From PALSA-894 sp963734185 (GTDB lineage Bacteria; Pseudomonadota; Alphaproteobacteria; Rhizobiales; Xanthobacteraceae), in the NCBI GenBank assembly GCA_963734185.1, contig CAVTGA010000001.1:2914001-2978000 (forward strand): DNA of 64,000 nucleotides. The letters are read 5' to 3'. Each line of letters begins with the position of its first letter. Positions within the stretch are counted from its first letter, which is position 1. The notes below the pieces were generated by a model that was not told the origin of the DNA, searched no databases, and saw nothing but the letters and a program-made list of their open reading frames with translations. The position numbers were made by a program, and so were the translations under genes. Positions 25,981-34,924 of the stretch are shown here, piece by piece.

Positions 25981-26141
25981 AGCGGTCGGTTCAGCACGCC
26001 CGGGCCGAGCTTGACGATGGTGACGACATAGACCAGCAGCACGAGCGCGCTGAGCGACAGCGCGATCGCGATCGAGCGCGCGCGGCGGCGGCGCTTCTGC
26101 TCCTCGGTGAGCACGATCCGGTCATCGTTTCCTTCGCTCAT
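25977..26141 (-). CDS. Small single-TM protein of the cox operon (CoxF-like)
   Basis: A 54-residue protein starting MSEGNDDRIVLTEEQKRRRR, with one transmembrane helix (about residues 23-43) after an Arg-rich patch. Small genes at this place between ctaB and ctaG are standard in Rhizobiales and are often called coxF or left hypothetical. Overlaps of 4 bp with both ctaB and ctaG mean that it is translated with them. An assembly role is inferred from context only. Confidence 0.8.
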   Translation of the reverse strand: MSEGNDDRIVLTEEQKRRRRARSIAIALSLSALVLLVYVVTIVKLGPGVLNRPL

Positions 26142-27088
26142 GGCGCCAATCCCGACCGCGCCAGCAGGTGGTCGGCGGCGAGCGCGGAGAACAGCACGAA
26201 GACGTAGAGCAGCGAAAAGGCAAACAGCCGTTTCGCGGCCGAGGCGGCCTGCGGTCCGGAGCGGTCGCGATAGACGCGCCACGCGAAGCGCAGCATCACG
26301 GCGCCGCAGAGCGACGCGATCGCGCCATAGAGCGGTCCGGCGAATCCCGCGAACGACGGCGCAAGGCCGGCGGGCGCCAGGATCAGCGAATAGATCAGGA
26401 TCTGCTTGCGTGTCGCGTCGGGGCCGGCGACCACCGGCAGCATCGGCACGTTGGCGCGGGCATAATCGTCGGTCCTGAGCAAGGCCAGCGCCCAGAAGTG
26501 CGGCGGCGTCCACAGGAAGATAATGAGGAACATCAGCGCCGGCGCGAGGCCGACGTCGCCGGTGACCGCCGCCCAACCGATCATCGGCGGAAAGGCTCCG
26601 GCCGCGCCGCCGATCACGATGTTCTGCGGCGTCGAGCGCTTCAGCCACATCGTATAGACGAACACGTAGAAACCGATCGTGAACGCCAGCAGCCCCGCCG
26701 CGAACCAGTTCACCAGCACGCCGAGCACGAACACCGAACCGACGGCGAGCATCGAACCGAAGGCGAGCGCTTCGCCGGGCTGGATACGTCCCGAGGGGAT
26801 CGGCCGGCGCGCGGTGCGCGTCATCACGGCGTCGATGTCGGCGTCGTACCACATGTTGAGCGCGCCCGACGCGCCGGCGCCGACCGCGATGCACAGCAGC
26901 GCCGTGAAGCCGATCACGGGATGGACGTGGCCGGGCGCGACCAGGAGACCGACCAGCGCCGTGAACACGACGAGCGACATCACCCGCGGCTTCATCAGCG
27001 CGACATAGTCCTCGACGCCGGCAAGGCTCGGCTGCGCGCTGCCGCCAAGCGGCCGCGCCAGATCGGCACCTTCGCTGATCAACGACAT
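26138..27088 (-). CDS. ctaB: Protohaem IX farnesyltransferase (haem O synthase)
   Basis: A 316-residue UbiA-superfamily prenyltransferase that adds a farnesyl group to haem B to make haem O, the precursor of haem A. The Asp-rich site NMWYDADIDAVMTRTARRPI, near residue 77, is the family hallmark, and the second DxxxD-like motif is in the LLRTDDYARANVPMLPVVAG region. Nine hydrophobic helices are visible. It is 8 bp downstream of coxA. Confidence 0.96.
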   Translation of the reverse strand: MSLISEGADLARPLGGSAQPSLAGVEDYVALMKPRVMSLVVFTALVGLLVAPGHVHPVIGFTALLCIAVGAGASGALNMWYDADIDAVMTRTARRPIPSGRIQPGEALAFGSMLAVGSVFVLGVLVNWFAAGLLAFTIGFYVFVYTMWLKRSTPQNIVIGGAAGAFPPMIGWAAVTGDVGLAPALMFLIIFLWTPPHFWALALLRTDDYARANVPMLPVVAGPDATRKQILIYSLILAPAGLAPSFAGFAGPLYGAIASLCGAVMLRFAWRVYRDRSGPQAASAAKRLFAFSLLYVFVLFSALAADHLLARSGLAP

Positions 27089-27096
27089 TTATCGAG

Positions 27097-28728
27097 CTAC
27101 TTGATGCGCGGCAGCGTGTTGAACTGGTGGAACGGCGGGGGCGACGACAGCGTCCATTCGAGCGTGGTCGCGCCCGGTCCCCACGGATTGTTGGCGGCGC
27201 GCTCCTTGCGCAGATAGAACGCGTCGAGCAGGCCGTAGAGGAAGATCAGCACGCCGACGCCGGAAATATACGAGCCGATCGACGACACGTAGTTCCAGCC
27301 CGCGAAGGCGTCCGGGTAGTCGACGTAGCGACGCGGCATGCCGGCGAGGCCCAAGAAGTGCTGCGGGAAGAACACCAGGTTGACGCCGATGAACGTCACC
27401 CAGAAGTGCAGCTTGCCGACGGTCTCGTTGTACATGTAGCCGGTGATCTTGGGGAACCAGTAGTACCAGCCGGCGAAGATGGTGAACACGGCGCCGAGCG
27501 AGAGCACGTAGTGGAAGTGCGCCACGACGTAGTAGGTGTCCTGCATCACGCGGTCGACGCCGGCATTGGCCAGCACCACGCCGGTGACTCCCCCGACGGT
27601 GAACAGGAAGATGAATCCGATCGCCCACAGCATCGGCGTCTTGAACGTGATCGAGCCGCCCCACATGGTGGCGATCCAGGAGAAGATCTTCACCCCCGTG
27701 GGCACCGCGATCACCATCGTGGCGGCGACGAAATAGGCCTGCGCGCCGGCCGACATGCCGACCGTGTACATGTGGTGCGCCCACACGATGAAGCCGATGC
27801 CGCCGATCGCCACCATGGCGTAAGCCATGCCGAGATAGCCGAACACCGGCTTGCGCGAGAAGGTGGAGATGATCTGGCTGACCATGCCGAAGCCGGGGAT
27901 GATCAGGATGTAGACCTCGGGATGGCCGAAGAACCAGAACAGGTGCTGGAACAGGATCGGATCGCCGCCGCCGCTCGCGGTGAAGAACGTGGTGCCGAAG
28001 TTGCGGTCGGTGAGCAGCATGGTGATGGCGCCGGCGAGAACCGGAAGCGCGAGCAGCAGCAGGAACACCGTCACCAGGATCGCCCACACGAACAGCGGCA
28101 TCTTGTGCAAGGTCATGCCCGGCGCGCGCATGTTGAAGATCGTGGTGATGAAGTTGATGGCGCCGAGGATCGAGGAGGCGCCGGCGATGTGCAGCGACAG
28201 GATGGCAAAGTCGACCGCGGGGCCGGGATGGCCGGTGCTCGACAGCGGCGCATAGATGGTCCAGCCGGCCCCGACGCCGTTCGCGCCCGGTTCGCCCTCG
28301 AAGAACATCGACATCAACAGCAGCGTGAAGGAGGCCGGCAGCAGCCAGAACGAGATGTTGTTCATGCGCGGGAACGCCATGTCGGGCGCTCCGATCATCA
28401 GCGGCACGATCCAGTTGCCGAAGCCGCCGATCATCGCCGGCATGACCATGAAGAAGATCATGATCAGGCCGTGCGCGGTCGTGAACACGTTGAACATGTG
28501 CGCGGCGTGCTCGCCGTGGAAGATCTGCAGGCCCGGGTTCTGCAGCTCCATGCGCATCCCGATCGAGAGCGCGCCGCCGATCAAGCCGCCGACGATGGCG
28601 AACACCAGGTACATCGTGCCGATGTCCTTGTGGTTCGTCGAATAGACGAAGCGGCGCCATCCGGTCGGAGTCGGATGATCGTGCGCATCGTGCGTGTCGT
28701 GCGCGCCGTGAGCCGTTGTGGTTGCCAT
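27097..28728 (-). CDS. coxA: Cytochrome c oxidase subunit I
   Basis: A 543-residue catalytic subunit I of the aa3-type oxidase with 12 transmembrane helices. Conserved parts include WRRFVYSTNHKDIGTMYLVF, the copper-B/proton region FWFFGHPEVYILIIPGFGMV, and AHFHYVLSLGAVF carrying haem ligands. The His-rich N-terminus (HGAHDTHDAHDH) is a variable, probably cytoplasmic extension. It is 56 bp downstream of coxB. Confidence 0.97.
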   Translation of the reverse strand: MATTTAHGAHDTHDAHDHPTPTGWRRFVYSTNHKDIGTMYLVFAIVGGLIGGALSIGMRMELQNPGLQIFHGEHAAHMFNVFTTAHGLIMIFFMVMPAMIGGFGNWIVPLMIGAPDMAFPRMNNISFWLLPASFTLLLMSMFFEGEPGANGVGAGWTIYAPLSSTGHPGPAVDFAILSLHIAGASSILGAINFITTIFNMRAPGMTLHKMPLFVWAILVTVFLLLLALPVLAGAITMLLTDRNFGTTFFTASGGGDPILFQHLFWFFGHPEVYILIIPGFGMVSQIISTFSRKPVFGYLGMAYAMVAIGGIGFIVWAHHMYTVGMSAGAQAYFVAATMVIAVPTGVKIFSWIATMWGGSITFKTPMLWAIGFIFLFTVGGVTGVVLANAGVDRVMQDTYYVVAHFHYVLSLGAVFTIFAGWYYWFPKITGYMYNETVGKLHFWVTFIGVNLVFFPQHFLGLAGMPRRYVDYPDAFAGWNYVSSIGSYISGVGVLIFLYGLLDAFYLRKERAANNPWGPGATTLEWTLSSPPPFHQFNTLPRIK

Positions 28729-28784
28729 GACCTTAAAATCCCAGTTGTCGTTATCGCCCGCTTGCAGCGCCCGGCGCCGCCCGA

Positions 28785-29642
28785 TCATTCCGTCTTGGTG
28801 GGCGCCGTCGCGGCGACCGCGGTCGGCGTCTCGTCGCGGCGTGCGTACTTCTTCTTGGCGTCCTCGACCCAGGCGGCGAACGCCTGCTCGCTCACGACGC
28901 GGACCGCGATCGGCATATAGGCGTGGTCCTTGCCGCACAGTTCCGAGCATTGGCCGTAGAACACGCCCTCGCGCGTCGGCTTGAACCAGGCTTCGTTGAG
29001 CCGTCCGGGAACGGAGTCGATCTTGATGCCGAACGACGGCACCGCGAAGGCGTGGATCACGTCGGCGCCGATGGTCTGCAGGCGGATCACCTTGTTCACC
29101 GGAACGACCATCTCGTTGTCGACCGCGAGCAGGCGCGGCTGCTCGCATTTGAGGCGTGTCTGATCGCAAGCCAGCAGCGAGTCGAACTCGAACTTGCCGT
29201 GGTCCGGATAGGCGTAGCTCCAGTACCACTGCTTGCCGGTGGCCTTCACGGTCACGTCCGAGGGCGGAATGCTGAGCTGCGCGAACAGGATGCGGAACGA
29301 GGGGATCGCGATCACCACCAGGATGATGACCGGAATGACGGTCCAGGCGATCTCGAGCAGCGTGTTGTGCGTGGTCCGCGACGGGGTCGGATTGGCCTTG
29401 GCGTTGAACTTCACCATCACGATGACCAGGAGGACGAGCACGAACAACGCGATGGCGGTGATGAGCCAGAGCAGAAAGTCGTGGAACCAGACGATGTCGT
29501 CCATGCCCGGGGCGGCGGATTGCTGCAGCCCGAGCTGCCACGGCGAGGGCTGGCCGAGCCCGGCGAAGGCCGCGTTTCCTGCGGCAAACACCGCCCCGAA
29601 GGCCGCGGCGGCCACCATCCATTGCACCGATCGCCTGAGCAC
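28785..29642 (-). CDS. coxB: Cytochrome c oxidase subunit II
   Basis: A 285-residue subunit II. It has an N-terminal signal-like helix, two transmembrane helices (about residues 52-75 and 95-117), and a periplasmic CuA domain with KQWYWSYAYPDHG and the CuA ligands in CSELCGKDHAYMP (Cys, Cys, His, Met). The GTG at 29642 has AGGAG 9 bases upstream and gives a signal peptide starting MLRRSVQW; an ATG 8 codons on (MVAAAAFG) is an alternative. It is the first gene of the oxidase operon. Confidence 0.95.
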   Translation of the reverse strand: MLRRSVQWMVAAAAFGAVFAAGNAAFAGLGQPSPWQLGLQQSAAPGMDDIVWFHDFLLWLITAIALFVLVLLVIVMVKFNAKANPTPSRTTHNTLLEIAWTVIPVIILVVIAIPSFRILFAQLSIPPSDVTVKATGKQWYWSYAYPDHGKFEFDSLLACDQTRLKCEQPRLLAVDNEMVVPVNKVIRLQTIGADVIHAFAVPSFGIKIDSVPGRLNEAWFKPTREGVFYGQCSELCGKDHAYMPIAVRVVSEQAFAAWVEDAKKKYARRDETPTAVAATAPTKTE

Positions 29643-29937
29643 CGTTGTCCGCTCCTCATGAACGCGTGATGTCGGGGTTCTCAAACCACAATTCAGCCCC
29701 ACCCGCAACGTGCCTCGGGTCGGCCCGGTTACGACCGAGGGCGTGGGGCGCGGAACCGGCCGCGGAGGCCGAAAACCTCAGCCTTCCAGGCATGGAAGGC
29801 CCCCTGCCGCGTTCTTGACACGGTTGCAGCAGCATGTAGGTCAGGCCATGCGACCGCTGCCGCACGCCGAGCGCGATTCGGCGGCTCGGCGTCCGGTCGC
29901 AGCCGGTCGAGAGGCCACCGGTCAGAGGATGAAGCCC

Positions 29938-30444
29938 ATGCCCCTTCGGCGTCACTACGCGACGCTTGTGGTCGCCCTCCTGGTAGCGGTCGGCTTTGGC
30001 GCTGGCGCACGCGCGCAGGGAACCGTCAAATCGGTGCATGCCGACTGGCAAATCCGCTGCGACACGCCGCCCGGCGCGCAAGGCGAGCAGTGCGCGCTGA
30101 TCCAGAGCGTCACGGCCGAGGACCGGCCCAATGTCGGGCTCACCGTCATCGTGCTCAAGACCGCCGATCAGAAGAGCCGGCTGATGCGCGTGCTGGCCCC
30201 GCTCGGAGTGCTGCTGCCCTCGGGCCTGGGACTGAAGATCGACAAGGCCGACATCGGGCGCGCCGGCTTCGTGCGTTGCCTGCCGAACGGCTGCGTCGCC
30301 GAGGTGGTGATGGACGAGAACCTGGTCAAGCAGCTGCGCACCGGAGGGGCGGCGACCTTCATCATCTTCCAGACCCCCGAGGAGGGCATCGGCATACCGC
30401 TCAGCCTAAAAGGCTTCGGCGATGGGTTCGACAAGCTGCCGTGA
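29938..30444 (+). CDS. Invasion-associated locus B (IalB) family protein
   Basis: A 168-residue exported protein with a signal peptide ending near ARAQ (about residue 25). The domain begins VHADWQIRCDTPPGAQGEQC, the typical IalB pattern with paired Cys, and further Cys lie in GFVRCLPNGC. Despite the name, such proteins are common in non-pathogenic Rhizobiales; their function is unclear. The ATG at 29938 has AGAGG 9 bases upstream; an ATG three codons earlier is possible. It is divergent from coxB. Confidence 0.85.
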   Translation: MPLRRHYATLVVALLVAVGFGAGARAQGTVKSVHADWQIRCDTPPGAQGEQCALIQSVTAEDRPNVGLTVIVLKTADQKSRLMRVLAPLGVLLPSGLGLKIDKADIGRAGFVRCLPNGCVAEVVMDENLVKQLRTGGAATFIIFQTPEEGIGIPLSLKGFGDGFDKLP

Positions 30445-30465
30445 GACGCCTGCGGCAGGCTGCGA

Positions 30466-32379
30466 CTAGCCCGGGATGTTGAGACCGCGGCTTTCCGCCG
30501 AAAGCCGCCAGCTTGCCACATCGCCGAGCATCGCATCCGCCGCCGCATGCGCGCGTGCGCGGAGCAGACCGAGATCGAGCGGGTCCTGCTGGACAGCCTT
30601 GATCAGCCGATCGAGCGCCGCATGCGTGCGCTCGGATCGCCGGGCAGCGCCTTCGAAGTCGCCGATCACCCGAATACCGTAAGTCGCGGTGGCGATCGCC
30701 GGCAGCGCCGCGCTCAGCCATATCGCTACGGCCTCGACGTTGGGCGCAAAACCGAGCACACAATGCAGCACGTGCTCGCCGGTGAGATGATCCAGAGCGA
30801 CGAGCGCCGTCGCGATAAAGAAAGTCAGACCGATCCGCTCAAGCCTGCGTTCCATCTTGTGCATGCGCTGCGCGTTGCGCTCGTTGTATCCGCACTGATC
30901 ATGCAGGAGCAGCATCAGGATCTCGCGGGCGGCGGAAAGGCCGCCGGGGTCCAGTTCGCCGTGGCGGAGCGCCTGCATGCGAACGAAGGCGCGGGCATAC
31001 CAGCCGGTCCAGGTCGGCTCTTCGCCAGGAAAGGCCGCCGGTTGGAGGCCGAGCGCCCACAAGGGTAATGCGACCCGAAGACGCTCCGCGACCTCCCGCG
31101 CCTCGAACCATCGGCGATGCCAGTGCCGATAGAGCCCGACGATGGTGTTGATCAGGACGACGCCGATCAGCGTTATCTCCATGACGATGAGAGCCTTCAG
31201 CCACCAGTCCGCCCTGAGCGACCCGAGCCCCCCCATGACAATCACCGACGCGGACGCAGCGACCACGGCGAGCGCAGCCAACGCGAAATTGGTGACGAAG
31301 GCGCTGCGAAAGACTTGAGCGAAACGGACGCCGACTGCATCGGCCCAGCCGTATGCTTGGGCAACGGTCCTGCCTCCCGACTTCTCGAAAGCGGTCGCCG
31401 CGGGCTGGGCGAATTTCGCGTACTGCGCGGCCAAGTCGTGCGGCGGGGGCTGGCGGATATCCCCGCGCCCGATGAGGCGTACAAACAACACGCTCGTGAG
31501 GATGGGGTATTCGATGCGAAGGTTGCACTTGCGATGCTCCTCTTTCCGGAAGCGCTCGAAGGCGTGGCGTTCGGAAGGCGCCGTTGGCAGACGGATGACT
31601 TCATCGACGAGACGGAGCGCATTCGAATCGAACGTGTCCTGCGGCAAATCCCAAACCGCTTCGGCCGCGGCAGGATACGGCACCAGATCGCGCCAGCGCA
31701 GTATCGGCGGGTTCTGCCCCGTGGCGTCGACGTGGATGATAGGCATGCCCGCTCGTGCGGCGCGCTGGACCAGCTCGGTCGTGCCGCCTCGTCCAGCCGA
31801 AGCTCCGCCATCCCAGATGGCAATCAGGATGTCGGATTGGCTCAACACGGTGAGCCCAGCCGCTTCGTAAGACTTGGCCTCCAACGGGCCGCCCGGGTAG
31901 TCCCGCTTGCCCGGCAATTCGAGCACCGCCCGCTTGCGCTCGTGATCCACAAGCCCCTCGAACGTCTCCAAGGCGCGTCTGGTCGCCTCCGCTGCTGCAG
32001 CCTTGTCGGCTTCATTGGCTCCGTCGGGCGGCACATGAACAAAGTCGCCCCTGTAGAGCTCGGTCGGAAATGGCAGCGGCGCATCGAGGACGAAGTCCTT
32101 CTCCGGTCGGTCGAGCGCGGCCTGCGCGACGATGGTGTCGGCGCCTTCGGCGAGCGCGCTGACGACGGAGAGCAACGGTGCCTGGTCCGTGAAAAGATCT
32201 TGATGATCCTGATGCGCGCTTCGCGCCGCATTGGCGAGCCCATCCAGCACCAGCTTCACCTCAGCCTCGACCTTCTCCCGCGCAGCCGCGCTCAGCCGGT
32301 TAGGCCGATGACCGACGACGCCGATGGCGAGCGCAAGTCGTGGCTCGGGGGGATGCTCGTCTTGGGGGGAAGTGCTCAT
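30466..32379 (-). CDS. SLOG-like nucleotide-binding domain fused to a multi-TM C-terminal region
   Basis: A 637-residue protein. The N-terminal 220 residues look like a SLOG (DprA/YspA-like Rossmann) domain: VVGHRPNRL at 21-29, SALAEGADTIVAQAAL at 74-89, and IAIWDGG then GRGGTTELVQRAARAGMPII at about 186-215. A linker follows, then about four hydrophobic helices in two pairs (about 385-410 with 420-445, and 540-560 with 575-600). The C-terminal helix (about 600-637, AADAMLGDVASWRLSAE) recalls SLATT-type two-TM predicted effectors. SLOG domains are thought to sense or cut nucleotide-derived ligands, and SLATT proteins are predicted membrane-active effectors in prokaryotic conflict systems (Burroughs and co-workers). 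No cyclase-like gene is adjacent. The start at 32379 is weak; upstream starts are possible. Confidence 0.65.
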   Translation of the reverse strand: MSTSPQDEHPPEPRLALAIGVVGHRPNRLSAAAREKVEAEVKLVLDGLANAARSAHQDHQDLFTDQAPLLSVVSALAEGADTIVAQAALDRPEKDFVLDAPLPFPTELYRGDFVHVPPDGANEADKAAAAEATRRALETFEGLVDHERKRAVLELPGKRDYPGGPLEAKSYEAAGLTVLSQSDILIAIWDGGASAGRGGTTELVQRAARAGMPIIHVDATGQNPPILRWRDLVPYPAAAEAVWDLPQDTFDSNALRLVDEVIRLPTAPSERHAFERFRKEEHRKCNLRIEYPILTSVLFVRLIGRGDIRQPPPHDLAAQYAKFAQPAATAFEKSGGRTVAQAYGWADAVGVRFAQVFRSAFVTNFALAALAVVAASASVIVMGGLGSLRADWWLKALIVMEITLIGVVLINTIVGLYRHWHRRWFEAREVAERLRVALPLWALGLQPAAFPGEEPTWTGWYARAFVRMQALRHGELDPGGLSAAREILMLLLHDQCGYNERNAQRMHKMERRLERIGLTFFIATALVALDHLTGEHVLHCVLGFAPNVEAVAIWLSAALPAIATATYGIRVIGDFEGAARRSERTHAALDRLIKAVQQDPLDLGLLRARAHAAADAMLGDVASWRLSAESRGLNIPG

Positions 32380-32574
32380 GGAAACAACGTATTCGTCCCG
32401 AGCGCAGCCGCACTCGGCGCGCAGCGCCGACGCCAAGTGTGCAACGGTCGACGCGACCCCGCAACCTCCGATGCACCGGCAACCGCCGCGTCGAAGAATG
32501 CGTCGCGCCCCTCGCGCATCGATTGCGGGATCACTATGTTGGGTCGGCATCGCGCGCCTTGCGGAAACCGAATC

Positions 32575-33996
32575 ATGACCTCAGCCACCGCCTCCCTGCT
32601 CTCCCGCGCCGGGCTCGATCCCGCCCGTACCGCCACGCTGATCGGCCGTGGCCTCGAGGGCGCCGACGACGGCGAACTGTTCCTCGAATACCGCCAATCC
32701 GAGATGTTCGTATTCGACAACGGGCGCCTGAAGCAGGCGACCTACGACACCGCGCAGGGCTTCGGCCTGCGCGCCGTCAAGGGCGAGGCAGTCGGCTATG
32801 CGCATGCCTCCGACGTCTCGGAGGCGGCGCTGGCGCGCGCGGCCGAGGCGGTGCGCGCCGTGCAGGGCGGCTATTCGGGGCGCTATGCGCAAGCGCCGGC
32901 GCGCACCAACGCGCGGCTCTACGGCGACGACAACCCCCTCGCCGCTCCCTCGTTCGCGACCAAGGTGGAATTGCTCGAACAGATCGACGCCTACGCGCGG
33001 GCCAAGGATGCGCGCGTGCGCCAGGTTTCGGTCTCGTTCGGGGCGAGCTGGCAGGTGGTCGAGATCCTGCGCGCCGACGGCGCCACCTATCGCGACGTGC
33101 GCCCGCTCACGCGCGTCAACGTCTCGGTGGTGGCGGGCGACGGCGAGCGCCAGGAGACCGGCAGCCACGGCTATGGCGGGCGAGAGGGCTACGAGCGCTT
33201 CATCGCGAGCGAGGCCTGGAAGGGCGCGGCGGACGACGCGGTGCGCCAGGCTTTGGTCAATCTCGACTCGGTCCCCGCCCCGGCCGGCGAGATGGACGTG
33301 GTGCTCGGGCCGGGCTGGCCGGGCATCATGCTGCACGAGGCGGTCGGGCATGGGCTCGAAGGCGACTTCAATCGCAAGAAGACCTCGGCCTTCGCCGGCC
33401 TGATGGGGCAGCGGGTCGCCGCCAAGGGCGTCACCGTCGTGGACGACGGCACCATGCGTGAGCGCCGCGGCTCGCTCACCATCGACGACGAGGGCACGCC
33501 GACCAACCGCACCGTGCTGATCGAGGACGGCGTGCTCGTCGGCTACATGCAGGACCGCCAGAACGCGCGGCTCATGGATATGCAGCCGACCGGCAACGGG
33601 CGGCGCGAGTCCTACGCCTGCGTGCCGATGCCGCGCATGACCAACACCATCATGCTGGCAGGCGCGCGCGACCCGGCCGAGATCATCGCCTCGGTCAAGA
33701 ACGGCATCTATGCGGTGTCGTTCGGCGGCGGACAGGTCGACATCACCTCGGGCAAGTACGTGTTCCAGTGCACCGAGGCCTACAAGCTGGAGAACGGCAA
33801 GATCGGCGCGCCGGTGAAGGGCGCGATGCTGATCGGGAACGGGCCGACCGACCTGCACCGCGTGAGCATGATCGGCAACGACCTTGCGCTCGACCCCGGC
33901 CTCGGCACCTGCGGCAAGAATGGCCAGGGCGTGCCGGTCGGCGTCGGCCAACCGACCCTGCGCATGGATCGCATCACGGTCGGGGGCACGGGGTGA
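32575..33996 (+). CDS. tldD: TldD, metalloprotease of the TldD/PmbA family
   Basis: A 473-residue TldD, partner of TldE/PmbA in a cytoplasmic zinc protease that cleaves unstructured peptides, for example in microcin or antitoxin maturation. The catalytic motif HEAVGHGLEGD is at 254-264. The family C-terminus GLGTCGKNGQGVPVGVGQPT is intact. The gene begins at the ATG at 32575; the same frame is open far upstream, but that part is not TldD-like. PmbA is not in the window. A small CcdA-like gene follows with a GTGA overlap possible. Confidence 0.95.
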   Translation: MTSATASLLSRAGLDPARTATLIGRGLEGADDGELFLEYRQSEMFVFDNGRLKQATYDTAQGFGLRAVKGEAVGYAHASDVSEAALARAAEAVRAVQGGYSGRYAQAPARTNARLYGDDNPLAAPSFATKVELLEQIDAYARAKDARVRQVSVSFGASWQVVEILRADGATYRDVRPLTRVNVSVVAGDGERQETGSHGYGGREGYERFIASEAWKGAADDAVRQALVNLDSVPAPAGEMDVVLGPGWPGIMLHEAVGHGLEGDFNRKKTSAFAGLMGQRVAAKGVTVVDDGTMRERRGSLTIDDEGTPTNRTVLIEDGVLVGYMQDRQNARLMDMQPTGNGRRESYACVPMPRMTNTIMLAGARDPAEIIASVKNGIYAVSFGGGQVDITSGKYVFQCTEAYKLENGKIGAPVKGAMLIGNGPTDLHRVSMIGNDLALDPGLGTCGKNGQGVPVGVGQPTLRMDRITVGGTG

Positions 33997-34001
33997 GCAC
34001 G

Positions 34002-34247
34002 ATGAGCAAGATCACGCTCGAATTGGACGACGATGCGATCGCTGCCGCCAAGGCAGCGAATATCGATCTCTCCGATTTTCTGCTTAAGGCCCTCTATCGG
34101 TATCTGCCAAACCTTCACGCCTCCGAACGTGCAGAAATTGCGCTGACGTGGCAGGAGAAAAATCGCGAGGCGATCGAAAGCTATAATCGGTTCGTCGAGG
34201 AGCACGGGCTCTTCTACGCCTGCAGTCCTGATCGCGCTCAAGGATAG
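34002..34247 (+). CDS. CcdA-like antitoxin without a CcdB partner
   Basis: An 81-residue protein like type II antitoxin CcdA. The N-terminal half has a ribbon-helix-helix style (MSKITLELDDDAIAAAKAAN), and the C-terminal part contains the CcdA-type toxin-binding stretch WQEKNREAIESYNRFVEEHG. CcdA normally precedes ccdB; here the next sequence after the TAG stop at 34245-34247 is a family C repeat, with no CcdB frame. The last residues (YACSPDRAQG) do not look like the family and may come from repeat insertion. The ATG at 34002 has GGGGTGAG just upstream; the GTG at 33993 overlaps tldD. Confidence 0.75.
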   Translation: MSKITLELDDDAIAAAKAANIDLSDFLLKALYRYLPNLHASERAEIALTWQEKNREAIESYNRFVEEHGLFYACSPDRAQG

Positions 34248-34425
34248 TCCCCCTCCCGGCGCGCTACGCGCGCCGACCTCCCCCACAAGGGGGGAGGGGG
34301 CTGTGGCTCTGTCACAGCATGATTGCAGCACCGTCTGCTCGGCGAGATTTGCACTGAAAGCGCCACAGCCTCCCTCCCCCCTTGTGGGGGAGGTGCCGAG
34401 CGTAGCGAGGCGGAGGGGGCTTTCT
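34246..34425. repeat. Pair of family C repeats facing away from each other
   Basis: Two copies of the repeat at 9665, here in inverted-then-direct order: the first at about 34246-34306 and the second, starting GAAAGCGCCACAGCCTCCCT, at 34353-34425. They fill the gap between the 3' ends of ccdA and the DUF6644-like gene; the first touches the ccdA stop. Confidence 0.8.
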
Positions 34426-34924
34426 AAAAATACGCAATCGTGCGCCCGCAGGCGGCGACCGCGATCCAGATCGCGAGCGAGAGGATGCCGGCGCGGCGCG
34501 CCGCCGGCGGCAGCGGCGCGCGCGGCGGCAGGTGCTTCACCTGCGGCGCGGTGAACCACTCGAACAGCGCGACGTTGAGCAAGCCGAGCGCGATCAGGCC
34601 CAGTTTCACCTGGAACACCGGGTTCATGATCACGTGGCTCGCCTCGGCGATGAACAGCACCGACCCGGTCGCCACCATGCCGAGGAAGCCGAGGATCACG
34701 ACGCGGCGCGACATTCCGAGCACGTAGCCCGGCGACGTCGCCGCGAACGCGCCCGCCATGCGCAAATCCATGACCGCGACCGCGCCGGCGAACACCACCA
34801 GCGCGACGATGTGGCCGATATTGGCGGCCATGTAGACCCAGGTCGACTGGCGAATGGCCTGGCCGAGGCCGGAGCCCTCGAGCGCGACGAACACCGCGGG
34901 CGCGCTATCGAGCACGAGCGGCAT
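34424..34924 (-). CDS. Four- to five-TM membrane protein (DUF6644-like)
   Basis: A 166-residue inner-membrane protein. The hydrophobic helices are at about 34-55, 70-95, 100-118 and 140-160. Conserved-looking polar residues in the helices are in ANIGHIVALVVF and AEASHVIMNPVFQVKL, each with a His. It matches the DUF6644 style seen in Rhizobiales. Its start shares one base with the stop of the upstream DUF6152 gene (TGATG-type overlap at 34924). A link to copper or redox handling with that gene is only an inference. Confidence 0.7.
   Translation of the reverse strand: MPLVLDSAPAVFVALEGSGLGQAIRQSTWVYMAANIGHIVALVVFAGAVAVMDLRMAGAFAATSPGYVLGMSRRVVILGFLGMVATGSVLFIAEASHVIMNPVFQVKLGLIALGLLNVALFEWFTAPQVKHLPPRAPLPPAARRAGILSLAIWIAVAACGRTIAYF

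Noticed and set aside
31117..32574. N-terminal extension of TldD by an open frame from 31117
   Set aside because: The region is antisense to the SLOG-like gene, is Arg-rich, and TldD homologues start near 32575.
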